Source: Lotus japonicus
Taxonomy: Eukaryota; Streptophyta; Magnoliopsida; Fabales; Fabaceae
Reading direction: 5' to 3'
Length of the DNA stretch: 64,000 nt
NCBI RefSeq assembly: GCF_012489685.1
Contig: NC_080042.1
Coordinates: 81,964,983-82,028,982 of the forward strand
Positions within the stretch are counted from its first letter, which is position 1. Each line of letters begins with the position of its first letter. Of this stretch, positions 12,438 to 24,655 are shown one piece after another. Position numbers and translations under genes: made by a program. Below the pieces are notes generated by a model. That model was not told where the DNA came from. It saw only the letters and a program-made list of their open reading frames with translations, and ran no database searches.

Positions 12438-14560
12438 TGCGCCCTTGGAATACAAAGCAGCACTTTCTTTATTCAACAAATGTAAACAAAAACACAAAAG
12501 ATAGATGACATTTATCTCTTGTAGATGATGCTCAAGAGGTGTATAAAATATTAACAGGTTCCAGCTGCTCCAGCAAAATCCACCATCAATTTTCTGTCAT
12601 GACAAAAGAGGCCATAGAAGCAGAAACTTTCTGGTGGAAGGGCTGCACAGCTTTATTCATTAATAGACCCACGGCTTTGTAAAGGCTGCAGGACGAAGGT
12701 GGTAGAAATGAAAAAGTACCAGATATCATACTGACACTTCTGAGGTCCCACCAAACCGATTGATCAAAGCAATAGCATCAACCAATAGCTAAAACCACCT
12801 TGACCCAAGACTTCAGGACTACGATAATATCTAATTCATCTAATTTCTGTAAGATTTGTTTCAGAACCTTCAGGTAAAGGATGTATTGTCAGCAACAATA
12901 CCCATCAAGAGTAACCACGAAACGATAACTACAATCTGTACTGAATCAATGCAAATGCTTCACTCAAAGATGCACGCAGAATCCAATATTCAGTCACCAA
13001 TCGATATACTTCATCCCTGTAGAAGAACGCATAGGCTGAGTTAAATTTTAGCAAACTGAAATAGACAATAATGTTGGAGGTTCTCTAAGATAGATATCTT
13101 ACCCCAGAAGAGGATTTACCAGAGGATATAACTGAATGTTGGGTCAGCAATGCACTGTCAAAGGAGCACTTATCAATGAACTAGTTTTTCAATTAGTGTT
13201 CTGCATAGATAATTAAAAAAAAGCGCTTACTTGCATAAGTGCACTAAAGATGCAGCACCTGTATCAGAAGAAACTAGCATCACGCACCCTGTGCTGATCA
13301 TTAACGAGGAACAGAACACTAAGTGCAATTAACAAAGGAAACCGGAAGGAAATTTCCAAGGATGAAAAACCGCCAATCAAGCACTTCTTGGAATGCAAAA
13401 AACAGAAACTGGTAGCCATTTGTTGAGAAACAAACTCCCTCCATGTCTCGAGATACAAATCACAACCTTTTAGATTCAAACCCAGACCAGCCTGCAACCA
13501 AAAAAAACATAGACCAAGATCAATGTAAGATTATTTATCCAAAATTTCAAACATTCAATCCGCTTCCCATAAAAATATGACCAGGAGAATAAATATCTCA
13601 ACAAAACAGCAATTAAGAGCGCGAACAAGAAAAATTGCTTACAACAACTAATTTACTTACAAGCAATTAAAACTACAGAAATTAATTTGCATACATGCAG
13701 CTCTATGTAACAATTCATCAGATAAAATCCACATGTTAGTATCTAGCCAGTTAGTATGAAATTATCATGCAATCGCAGCAGCCACCACATGAAGCTCCAG
13801 AAGCTGAAAATCGTTCAACTATGACAACCACCACAACAGAATCCATATCCAAACCCTAACTCATACCAAAACACGAAATATGACCAGGATAATAAAAATC
13901 TCAACAAAAACTGGAATCACACAAAATCAAACCGAAATTAAGAGCCTGAACAAGTAAAATTGCTTAGAACAATTAATATACCTACAAGCAGATAAAAATC
14001 CAGCAATCAATTTGCATACATACAGCTCTATGAAACAATTCATCAGATAAAATCCACAAGTTAATATATACGGCGGTTAGTATGAAAATATCATGCATAA
14101 ACCACAACACATGAAGCTCCAGAAGCTGAAAATTGTTCAAGTATGACAACAACCACAACAGAATCTCATCACCAAACTCTAACTCATACCAAAGCACAAA
14201 AAATATCACAAATCCATGGAAATCTAGAAAACAACGCCTAAAACCTAATTCAATTTAATTCAATTGTAAGAGCATCAATCAAGCAAGAAAATCATCAGAT
14301 AAGCAGAAAAAAACGTGAAATCAGAGCGGAAGCGATTGCGAAAACGAAATCAGAAGAATCGAAAAGCGATCGGATCGGATCTGGAGTGAAAAGCGGAGGG
14401 AGAGAGGAGAACCTGAAGAGCAAGCAGCGTAACCACCGTCTCGAAGGACGGGAAGAGGTGGAATCCAGAGTTTCTTGTTGTTCGTAAACGATACCCTTGT
14501 TTCTCTCTCTAGCTTTTTTTGTTTCTCTCTCTATGTGGTGTGGTTCGTGACAGCCAAGAA
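12438..14560 (-). promoter_or_regulatory. MHK: 5' leader and leader introns of the MHK kinase gene
   Basis: No coding sequence is seen upstream of the kinase ATG. A strong donor (CTTCAG|GTT) at 14412-14413 lies next to a GA-rich leader exon, about 14413-14530 (GAGAGAGAAAC on the gene strand). This implies one or more 5'-UTR introns reaching down to the exon with the ATG at 12437. Transcription probably starts near 14530. A TA-rich stretch at 14562-14600 could hold the TATA element. The PIF/Harbinger-like element begins only about 60 bases beyond it. Confidence 0.5.
13574..14210. repeat. Tandem duplication of about 310-330 bp in the kinase leader intron
   Basis: Copy 1 is about 13574-13878 and copy 2 about 13880-14210, head to tail. 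Shared blocks include CAGCTCTATG, ACAATTCATCAGATAAAATC and CATGAAGCTCCAGAAGCTGA. The copies have diverged by substitutions and short indels, so the duplication is not recent. No coding potential. Confidence 0.8.
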
Positions 14561-14618
14561 ATAGAATAATATAAGAGAAAATATATATGTGACCTTCCTC
14601 AACCTAATTTATGCCTTC

Positions 14619-17026
14619 GGGCCCGTTTGGTAGCCAGGACAGGATAGGATAGGACAGGATAATAATCATATCATGTTGTTATCTGTTGTTTGTTGCGCCA
14701 GCAGGATATGATAACACTATCATGTCTCCTATCCTATCCTGTCAATCATGTGTAAAAGTTATCCTGAGGGGGGAGCTAGGATAGAGCAGGATACCAGTTA
14801 TATATTTTCTTGGCTTAATTGCACTTTTGGTCCCCCAACTTTGGCCTTCCTGCGAAAATCGTCCCCAAACTTCAAAATTAGCAAAAAACGTCCCTAACGT
14901 TTACACCCGGTTGCAAAATTGGTTTTCCGTCCAACTTCCGTCCAAAATCTAACTGAAAATGGTGACATGGCATTTCTAAATTAATTTTAACTGAAAAAAT
15001 AATTTATTAATATTCTTTAATTAAAATATTTAGCCATGTACCAAAAAATTAAAATATTAAGCCATAATCCTCTCTCTCCATCCTCTCCCAAAACCCTAAC
15101 AGACCAGAACCAATCTGAGGAACGCCGCCACCTCTGGCTCCCTCCCCAACCACTCTTACCACTGCGATAACAGTGGCGCTGACCGCGGTGGTCCGAGAAA
15201 GGATCGCGAGGGGCGGCGCATGTGATTGCGAAGCTCCAGAAACAGAGAGAGAGAGAGAGAGAGATGACGCAGACCTAGAGGAGGTGGCGGCGGCGGCGGC
15301 GGCGCACAGATCAAGGGAAACGATGATGGTAACGCGTGATACAGGTCGGGAAGGAGGATATGGAGTGGGTGGTGACGGCGGCCCCTTGGCTTGGTAGTGG
15401 AGGATGAGGCCACAATGGAGAAGAAACCAGATGAAGAAACATGGTCTGATTCTGAGATGAAGAAACCCAGAGGAAGATCTGGTCCGATGGGAGATGGTGG
15501 TGTTGATGGGATTGGATTTGGATGGCTTGCCTTGCCTCCTTCATCCTTATCTGTTCTGGTTTAGGTGTTGTGAGGGACAAGCAAAAATCGGATCTAGACC
15601 CCAAAGTTAGAAGATGAGAGAGAGAGAGAGCTGGGTAAGAAGGAAATTATTTCTTGTCTTTTTTTCCCAGGACCTACCTGCTGTTCATGAACCTGCCCTA
15701 GCTTATCTTCATCCTCCTCTGTTCTTGACTTCTTGTATTTTTTTTTTTAATGATTGCAGAAAGCAACATTCTGCAATGGAAGGAGAATTGCAGAAAACAT
15801 TTATGCACCAAACCAAGAAGATGAATGTTAGGTTGTGGTTGGAGTTGGATGAGAGGGAGCGGTAGGGGGGTTGAGGTTGAATTGTGACGGATTATCTCCG
15901 TCACTAGTCCCAAAAATAAAAAATTATATTTCTTAATTAAATTATTAATATTTTTCAATTAAAATATTATTAAATAATACCACGTCAGCAATCTGTTAGA
16001 TTTTTGACGGAAGTTAGACGGAAAACCAATTTTGCAACCGGGTGTAAACGTTAGGGACGTTTTTTGCTAATTTTGAAGTTTGAGGATGATTTTCACAGGA
16101 AGGCCAAAGTTGGGGGACCAAAAGTGCAATTAAGCCTATTTTCTTTCAGTATCCTAACTCCAAATTAATTTATTTTAATATTATATAATTTATAATTTAT
16201 AATAATATTAATTAATAAATATAAAAATATTAATTTAACTAAAATAAAAAATAAATAAAATTATTATTCATAAATAGTAAAATAGACTACTCACTTACAA
16301 ATATTGATTTATTAATAATAATAGACTAATTCAATATTTTCATCTCCTATCTTTCAAAAAAAAAAATTTCATCTCCTATTATTTAAAAATTATTTATCTA
16401 CTTATATAATAATTTAAATATAAAGTATTTTTGAAATAATAATATTTTTAATTTAGTTAATTTTTATTGTTTATCACGTGTCACAACTAAGTGAAAAACA
16501 TTGATTACAAATATTGATTTTTTTAATAGTAATAGATTAATTTTTTATTTTCATCTCCTATTATTTAAAACTACTTATCTACTTATATAATAATTTATAA
16601 TTCAAATATAAAGTACTTTTGAAATAATAATATTCTTAATTTAATTAACTTTTATTGTTAATTATCACGTGTCACAACTAAGTGAAAACCAATCGGTTAA
16701 CTGCATAGTTTTATTTAAAATATAGGGCATCTTCAAAACAATAAAATAGGCTAATTAATAAAATTTAAATTAATTTTATTTATTTTAAAATATAGACTCA
16801 TTCATGAAAATGTAAATAAATTAAATTTAATAGAATGATCAATTTTAAATGTATTTTTTATTCAAATATAAATCTGATACATTTTTCCTTATCATATCCT
16901 GTCCTTATCATGTGCACCTCAAACACAGGATATGATAAGAGTCTATCCTGCTCTTATTATATCCTGTTGATATCCTGTTCACATATCACATCCTATCATA
17001 TCCTATCCTGACCACCAAACAGGCCC
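14619..17026. mobile_element. PIF/Harbinger-like non-autonomous element (split by a nested MULE)
   Basis: The left terminus GGGCCCGTTTGGTAGCCAGG and the inverse of the right terminus (GGGCCTGTTTGGTGGTCAGG) match with four mismatches in 20. They are followed by AGGATAGGATA-type repeats at both ends. Flanking triplets are TTC and TTA, which fits an original 3-bp TTA target duplication with one change. Without the nested MULE and its duplicated target the element is about 1.07 kb. It is AT-rich and has no transposase. Confidence 0.7.
14812..16136. mobile_element. Non-autonomous MULE, 1325 bp, perfect 9-bp target duplication
   Basis: Terminal inverted repeats of about 138 bp (left 14812-14950, right about 15999-16136) begin GGCTTAATTGCACTTTTGGT. 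The flanks carry an exact 9-bp duplication, TATTTTCTT, at 14803-14811 and 16137-16145, as expected for Mutator-like transposition. The interior (15060-15880) is far richer in G and C than its surroundings. It has GA runs, a GCGGCGGCGGC tract and several short frames, but no transposase and no protein I recognise. A captured genic fragment (Pack-MULE style) is possible. Confidence 0.88.
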
Positions 17027-18233
17027 TTAGTCACCTCACCGCCTTCTCTTGTTCTCTTCTTATAATTTTGTCATAGCCTCGTCATCACTCATATACCCTC
17101 TATTTCATCCACCTCACCTACATCTACATATTCTTTTTTGAAACCTTCAACATTCAAATCTATATTACTTTCAAAAAAAAAATTCAAATCTATATTAAAA
17201 ATTTTCCATCTTTTTCTCTTTTTTTATAAGAGCGGCTCAAACGGTAACTTAAGTGATAAAAGCGGCTGAGCATATGAGTTAAGGCGTAGAAGATCTAGGA
17301 ATTAATCGGAAAAAATTGATGTTTATCTTTCCAATGTAAAAAAATTATAAATCTCTCCAGTAAATATGAAATAAAAATATTTTAACTTTTAATTGTTCAA
17401 TAAGATTTTAACATGTGTCACAAATTATATCTTTAAAAAATATGTCAAAATATCACTAAACACTTTTACCACATTTAACTTTAGGATTTTCATCCCTTCA
17501 AAAAAATTTAGGATTTTGATAACTTCTTCAATATATTTAAATTAGATTAATTGCATCCACGCGATGCACATTATGAAGAATTGAAATAAAGATATTAATT
17601 AAATATACGTGAGATAGATATAAATAAGTAAATCTTTTTTATCTTACCTTTTTCACGGTTTTTTTTTAAGTTGTCTTTTATGTGTTATTTGGATTTAACT
17701 CTTTTAAAATGAGAGAATTATTTTTATTTATTTTTTGAAACATGAAAGAGTTATTTAAAAAGAGTGGTAATATAAGTCACTATAATTACTAAATACTAAT
17801 AGTGATAAGTACATACTTTAAAAAGTTAATCAAACAACTTAATTAATAATTATGATAACTAGATTTTTATCTCAATTGAGTTTTTATCATTTTCTGAATT
17901 ACATTGCATAAACTAATAGACCATGTCTTATCTTGTAGAAACTCCGATGCTTTTTATTTTAGAAATGAGAGAGATGAAGGTTTTATTTATACATGTGGGA
18001 TACGCCCCCCGTTTTTAAAATGTAGTTTCAAAACTATGGATTGTGGGCTGAATCATTTTAAATCTTATCAACAAATACTTTAACCCTTTAAAATCCTTTA
18101 TATTTGCCATTCATGTAAATCTTTCCATTTTTAATGTATCAATTATAAAATGTTATGCACGTGCAATGACATCTAATCGACTAATCATGATATGGAATTC
18201 GTGAGTTTTCACAATTTACATTACATGGTTTTT
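17027..18233. other. Intergenic AT-rich DNA
   Basis: No gene seen. A short repeat-like stretch (AAGAGCGGCTCAAACGGTAA, about 17228-17320) could be a decayed tRNA-derived element, but its ends cannot be set. Confidence 0.5.
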
Positions 18234-18753
18234 GGCTAAAAAGCATTTGTGGCCCTATATTTTAAGTTTGTGCAAATTTTGTCCCTACTTTATTTTTGTC
18301 GATGTTTCTACCCCTCATGTTTTCAAACAGTGCACCGTCTACCCCTCCGTCAGTCAGACTTTCTCATGAGAGGTTCCCGAATGGATTAGAGAGATGAAGA
18401 GGAGTATATGAAGTTGAAGATGATCAAGGAAATGATATAAATTAAATTTGCTTGATGTATATATCAATTTACATATGTAACTGAACTGGTTAAATGCATG
18501 TTTTGCTACTTACATGTCTTGAGTTTGAATCTTCCATGTCCCTTTTTTTCAATTTCACTTGTAATTTCCACGTGACAGGTAAAAAAAATATTAAAAAAAA
18601 AACCAAATCAACTCATTCTGTTAGTTTTTTAACGTTTGACTGACAGAGGGGTAGCTGTTTGAAAACATGAGGGGTAGAAACATCGACAAAAATATAGTAG
18701 AGGCAGAATTTGCACAAACTCAAAACATCAGGGGCCAAAAGTGATTTTTAGCC
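18234..18753. mobile_element. Foldback / MULE-like non-autonomous element, about 520 bp
   Basis: Inverted termini of more than 100 bp are visible. The left end starts GGCTAAAAAGCATTTGTGGC and the right end finishes GGGGCCAAAAGTGATTTTTA followed by GCC. Inner blocks such as CATGTTTTCAAACAG and CTGTTTGAAAACATG pair. The flanking 9-mers agree at only 6 of 9 positions, so the target duplication is decayed or the ends are slightly off. No coding sequence. Confidence 0.7.
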
Positions 18754-19131
18754 TAGGGTTTTGACTTTTGAGACATTCTAAAAAAAAAGGTTTTGACATG
18801 ATCATACACAAGGCACAAACTGACCATTCGTTTACCAGTTACTGTTAGAGTGAGAATAAAAAGATCAAGAAAATATAAAGAGATTTATAAGTTATTAATT
18901 AGATTTGATAAAAAAAGTTTTTAATCAGACATGACAAAAAAAATAAAATCTTTTTTTAGGTTGATTGAAAAAAGAAAGAAAGAAAGTGGTTTACATTTAG
19001 CACTTTTGTTTTCCACGTTAATTATAAAAAGTAATCTTCACAAAAGGTTGGATTTTCATTTGTTTTAATAACACCAAACATGATTTACATGGCTTATCAA
19101 AAAAAAAAGCCAAACATGATTTACATGAATA

Positions 19132-20349
19132 CTAGATATAAAACCCGTGCGTTGCACGGGTATTGGTTTTAATTAGAATATTTATCAACATTATATAAAA
19201 ATTATGATAGTTTAAATAAAAATAAGAAATAGATATTAAATATTTTTTACTTATAAATTATAATAAAATAAAATAATTGTGTTAAAACATTTTATAATGA
19301 GTATTAGAGTTTTCTTTGTGTAAATAAGTAATACTATTCAAATTTAATAATTAGCATTGAAATGATTTTAACAATTTAGAAATGTATATATTTAATCATA
19401 CAATAAATTATGAAGTGAATTTAAAATATTTTAAATTCATTATTAAGTTTTAATATCACCAAATAAATTATAAGAACATTTTCTTATACGTTTTATCAGC
19501 AATTAATTAACTTTAACTTTGATAATTACAATAAATTATAGTTTTAATAGTCGAAAATATTATTTAGTAAATTTTTTTATCTGTAATTTTTTTCTCTGTT
19601 ATGCGTCTTTTTTAAGTTGATTTTTTTACTAATATATAATAGATCCAAAAATTATATTTAAATAAATTTCTTTAAAAAACACACACACGTCATACTTAAT
19701 AATGTTAATTTTAAAAAAATTATAAATTATTTATTAATAAATTATAGCGGCATTTTTGAATTTTAAAACTATTTTTCTTAATTTTTCATTAATAAAATTA
19801 ATTAATTTTAAGTATAAATAAAGTTTTCCATATAAAGATATTATTTAATAAAAGTTTATTATAAAAATATCATCTTGTGTATACTCTATACACTTTTAAT
19901 GTATATAAAAGACTATTCTAAATTACTTAAATAATTATACTATATAAATTTTTTATGTATGTAAAATAAAACAAAACAACATTATAGTCAATATTAAACA
20001 ACACATGTAACTATTAAAAAAATTCTAAGTATATCTTTACGAAAAGAATTTAATCATTTACTAATTATGATATTTTATATATTTATTTTATATAAAATAT
20101 ATTACTCTATATAAATTTAATTATTTTCTCAACTTGAGGTCAATAATTAATATTTTAACTACATATAGAAATTTATTTTAGATTTTAATTAAATGTATAG
20201 GAAATGAAGATAAATAAGTTTATAAATATATTATTTAATGTTGGTAGTTCAATAGTTTTTTGACATTACAATTTATTCAGTTTTAATTTTATTATTTAAT
20301 ATATTTATTGGAAATGAAATTCTTTATTTTTAATGTATTTTAATATAGA
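19132..20349 (-). mobile_element. Helitron-like non-autonomous element (about 1.2 kb)
   Basis: Read on the minus strand, the right end has a GC-rich hairpin (ACCCGTGC, AAC loop, GCACGGGT). Eight bases later comes CTAG and then T, matching the Helitron 3' signature of a hairpin followed by CTRR with insertion before T. The other end, also on the minus strand, reads TCTATATTAAAATACATTAA, like the TC-initiated AT-rich 5' end of plant Helitrons. The base before TC is C rather than the expected A, so the 5' border is less certain. The interior is AT-rich with no RepHel gene. Confidence 0.55.
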
Positions 20350-20407
20350 GGTAGGAATTACTTGATGTATTTAATGCAAAAAAGCTCAAGTCTCCTTTAC
20401 ATATATA

Positions 20408-22316
20408 TAGGGCTGAGCATCGGGCGGGTTCGGTCGGATTCGGGCCCATTTTGGCCCAACCGACCAAAACCGACTTGCTCATATACTGGCCCATTACCGA
20501 CCGTAGACAACAACGGGTTTGTCGGGTTCGGTTTGGGCGGGTAGCCGGTTTATTCGGGCGGGTTGCAACGGATTGGGCCCAAAGGAAGTTTTTTGCCTTT
20601 TTTTTTCAAAAACGCGTTTTTCTACAAAAAAAAAACTTTTTTTAAGGATAAAAAGTATAGTGGGCTGCAACTTTTGACAGCCCGTGATCCAATTTATAGT
20701 TTAGGACTATTTTGGCTTTATTATTTTTGAAATCTGAATCAGTTACTAAAAAACTAATGGTACATTTATCCAAAAATGCCGAATAAAATTACTTCATTTG
20801 ACTGCACAACAATTTTGAACTTACAAAAATCACATAAAATAATAATCCCAATCAAATACAAATTAATAATCATTTTACAAGTTGAAACAAGCATAACATC
20901 ATCATCCCATTAAGTTTCTGGCTTCAAGCTCCTTTCAAACTTGTTTGGCAAGATTTTCGATCTCCTCTTTCTTTTCTACACTGAAAATGAAAAAAAAAAA
21001 AACAGAATATTAGTGAGTTAAAATAATGTAAGATCAATTCAAGCTTGAACAACGAATAGACAAATACACAGCACAAAAAGAAACTTCCATCTAAGAACAA
21101 ATTTACAAATAGATTCAGCTTATAGATCAAGTCAGTTTAGTTCAGATCAGTCAAGAACATACAGAGGTCAACAGATCTATTACTTCCACATATTTAAATA
21201 TGGAACAACAATGTCAAAAAAATTCAATGAAAGATTACACCTTTACAAAGAATGGAAGAAATTTCAATGAAAGATTCAACCTTTAGTTGTTTACATAAAA
21301 AAATCATGGTCTTACACATTATCATGCACAATCAACTAATAAAAATCCAACCTTTACATGTTTGAAGGAAAAAAAATACGAACCTGTATGCTGAATGTGG
21401 TCATTGGCTTCATTGTTGAGTTAGCTCTGGAAAATGAACATTAATAGATCAGCAAAGAAAAATGTGCAAATGATATTTACATAACAATAAGCAACAAAGA
21501 TGATAGACTAAAAGCAATCAAAAACAACACTTGAACACTTCAAACAACAGACACATAAAAATAAAATCTCTTTTTTTTACATAAATCAAAGAAGAATCAG
21601 ATCTGCTATCATCTCCACTCTGATCAAATCAAAACCAAAACCAAATCAAAGAAAGTTAAAAGCTTTAGAGAAGCAAAGTCAGAAAGAGGTGCTCAGTGCT
21701 CACAATGAAAAGAAACAATCTTTAAAACAAGATAGCAAATATAGTAGTAAGAAAACCAAACTTTCTTGTTGTTGCTTAAAAATGAGGGATCTTTTGGGGG
21801 AAAAGGGAGAAAGGTATGAGCTTTCACATGCATAGTGAAAGAAAACTTTGCAGACTTCTAAAACTTCAAGAGAGGAACGAGAAAATATGGACCAAAAATG
21901 AGTGAAAGGGCGCTACAGCTTGGTGGAAGAGAAGGAACAAGAAGGAAAAATCAAGAAGGAGGAAGGAGAAATTGTAGGTTTTCTCTTTGTGTCTTTGAGT
22001 GAGATGCGCCGCACAAGAGAGAGGAACTGAGAAAGTGAGGAGTGTTAGGGTTTTCCTTTTTTTATAGAGTATATAAAGTGTGGATGGAGTGAGACGTGAA
22101 CTACTCTGCCACTGCACATGCTTTTCTCCAATAATACGGGTCGGGTTGGGTTTCGACGGGTTTTAAAAAATCAACCCGAACCCGACCGTTTATACCCAAC
22201 TGGAACCTTGACAGGTTGACCCGTTACAATGTATCCGACCCGACCCGCCCGTTCATGCTGTTTTGGGCTCGGTTAAGTCGGGTTTGGGTCGGGTCGAATA
22301 AACCTGCTCAGCCCTA
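20408..22316. mobile_element. Non-autonomous hAT element, 1909 bp, perfect 8-bp target duplication
   Basis: The termini TAGGGCTGAGCA and TGCTCAGCCCTA are exact inverted repeats. The flanks CATATATA (20400-20407 and 22317-22324) form an exact 8-bp duplication, typical of hAT transposition. Subterminal regions on both sides are packed with CGGGT/ACCCG and GACCC motifs, as expected of transposase-binding arrays. No hAT transposase is encoded. On the minus strand the interior shows gene-like order: a pyrimidine-rich region, an exon-like block with AG and GT borders (21383-21425), another block after a CAG acceptor (about 20925-20980), then an AT-rich tail. This suggests a captured transcription unit. 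Confidence 0.85.
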
Positions 22317-22324
22317 CATATATA

Positions 22325-23307
22325 TATAGATACAAAGACCTAGGGTGCGCTCTTATTGATAAGTCATTTTAAGCAAATTATTAAAATAGCTACTTTTCTG
22401 AAGGATTCTTTTGGCTTGACTCACTGTATCATTAATTTTGCCTTGGATTGGGTGTTATTTTTGTGCCATCCGCTTCTACCTCTGTTACTTTCTGCTTCCT
22501 AGTCCTTCTCTTAATTGTGCTTTTGCTCTTCTTATAAGCAATTGCTGATGCTGTACATAATTGAATTGAATGTTAAGATTGACATGCTGAGAATTGAATA
22601 GTGTAAAAAGACAGTGATAGAAAACCCATGTGCCCATTTTGGAGAGCATAATAAAAACACAGGCATATTGACTACTCTAACTCTAACTAGTAAAATCACA
22701 GGAAATAGTTATACTGGAGAAGGGATATGGCTTGAAAATCGAAGTCCTTGAATTTTCACTATGCTAAAGGGACAAAAATTGAGCCATCACATATCTATAC
22801 ATGTCGAAGACACAAACATAATACACAATCTGCATAATGCAAAATTGAATTACAAATGATCATATAGAGAAGAGTAACGTGAAAGTACTGAAAATTAATT
22901 AATACCAAACGCTGCAATATTCTCATGTGAGGAATTCCATATCATGTATAAACTGCATACCATATGCTTTCTGTGGGATTTCAACTTTCCAATTCTCCAC
23001 ATGAATTCACTTGGATATTACACAACAACAAAAAACTAGACAAAAAAGAGAGGTACCTGATACATTTGGTGCCATATAAAGAATGGTATCTAAATGAAAA
23101 AAATTCTGTGTAACTTGACAAAATCAGATTATTGAGTTACCAATTCTTCACTTGATAAAAATTTGCAACTTGACAGATTCTTCACTTGTATATTATGGAA
23201 TGAATCAATCTTTTTGCTGAGTGGCTCTGAATTTGTTTCCCTTTGCTTTTCTACTTCTGGAATTACGACTCTAGCCACCCCTCTCTCCATTGCACAGGTT
23301 CCAGAGT
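22325..23307. other. Intergenic; 3' flank of the PMT-like pseudogene
   Basis: No gene seen. From about 22730 onward the sequence matches the 3' flank of the intact PMT gene (from about 29627; shared blocks include AAGTCCTTGAATT and TTGAGCCATCACATATCT). It is therefore part of a segmental duplication. Confidence 0.6.
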
Positions 23308-24655
23308 TTGTCATCTTGAACCTGAGTTAGATGCCTGCCATAGCTTTTTCTGGCATACCAACATCTGTACGGACAATCTGGGAAAAATATATTCAAAGAT
23401 AAAAGTTTATGTCACAAAATTGTTACAAATATAATACAAAATCATTGATGTGTTCTTTAACTAACATTGTAAGCTTTTTCCCCCATTATTCTAATTATCT
23501 AATAGAAAGTTGAAGTTCAGCACATGGTAAGTAGGTCTATGTAGTGTCCACATTTCGAGTCAAATGGTCTCTTGCTTGTGGAGGTATGTCAGAAATATAA
23601 TATAAAACTGTCTTTTACCTAACCGTTTAAGTTTTTAGAGTAGTTGGTTCATGACACTGCGTTTGGAAGAACTTATTTGAGCTTATGTTATAACATAAGT
23701 GCTTATGCAACTGTTTGAATAAGCTTACAAAAACAGTTTATGGCCTATCTATAGCTCATATTAGCTTATCAGTAAGCAGGTACAGGGTACACCTAACTAC
23801 ATGATAAGTGCTTATTGTCATAACCACTTAAATTAAGCTATTTACCCAAACAAATACCAAATTAGTAAGCATATTCATGACTTAAACCAATTGAGTGATT
23901 GACATAGTCACCTGTGGCTTTCTGCAGTGAAGAGTCCATCAACATGAAGCAGGTCATAAGTCCAAGGATATGTTGAAAAAGCTTCACACCTACCAAGTAA
24001 CAAAATTCAAATCAATATTCAAAATTACCATATGATATAGGACAAATAAGATATGGTTCATATTACCAGTCATGGAAGGTTTGAATAAGGCCTCAATCAT
24101 AAACCACGGAGAGTATTGAGACCATACAATGAGACCACATTCATGACCCACAAGTGGTCATTAATGAAGGCTGCAGCAAAACCTTTATAATCTTTGTTCA
24201 TGTCCATCACATTTCTTATCATGCTCGTACCAAGATCAGGCAGCAACATCTTGTAGGGCGGAATCCGCTTCTTCCACTTACTGTCATCATGGCTGAAAGT
24301 GCTAGAGCTCGAACCCTGAACCGCGGTGATTCGTGAGAGCTAATTTCTTGTACAATGGATTTGGAATCGTGAAACAAGGGCGGAGTGGAGTGAACCATCC
24401 TGAATCTGGTTCAAGACAGTCATCACATTTTGGAGGGCAGCTTTCTTTAGCCTTTTTCCACACAGCAATGTCATCTTTTTGTTGTACAGTTTGAAGCACA
24501 TTGAACTCAGCAAATCTTGCAGCTTGTCATAATCTGACCTTTGCTCTTTTATGATTTTGTTCCATCCACGCCACCTACGCTCAAAGTTGACTGGTGGACC
24601 AGACAAAACCCAAAATCCACCAGGACAAGAATACGGTGTATTTCAAGTAGATAAA
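23308..24655 (-). pseudogene. PMT-type methyltransferase pseudogene (3' half only)
   Basis: This is a degenerate copy of the 3' half of the PMT gene at 30208-34175. The exon 5 copy is about 24064-24650 and is recognisable by [15 protein letters not shown] and [13 protein letters not shown]. After that it is frameshifted and missing internal segments. The exon 6 copy is about 23913-23990 and still has splice borders. Only the last 15 codons and the stop of exon 7 remain (about 23308-23362, ending [12 protein letters not shown]), because the start of exon 7 and its splice site are deleted. No 5' half is present, so no functional methyltransferase can be made. A MITE (23659-23852) sits in the intron 6 copy. 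Confidence 0.9.
23659..23852. mobile_element. MITE of the AAGCGCTTAT family, copy 2
   Basis: The left end GCGTTTGGAAGAACTTATTT and the right end AAGCTATTTACCCAAACA form imperfect inverted termini. Between them lie CATAAGTGCTTATG and GATAAGTGCTTATTG motifs. The matching intron of the intact PMT gene (around 30976-30995) reads CATGACACTATAAATACC without any insert, so it preserves the empty site. This defines the ends well. Confidence 0.7.

Noticed and set aside
15156..15604. Proline- or charge-rich frames of 74-97 codons on both strands
   Set aside because: Low-complexity frames in the GC-rich core of a MULE with CT/GA and GCG runs; no credible protein.
21866..22117. 83-codon minus-strand frame with phenylalanine/leucine-rich end
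   Set aside because: Within the hAT element, pyrimidine-rich and of leader character; not supported as a protein.
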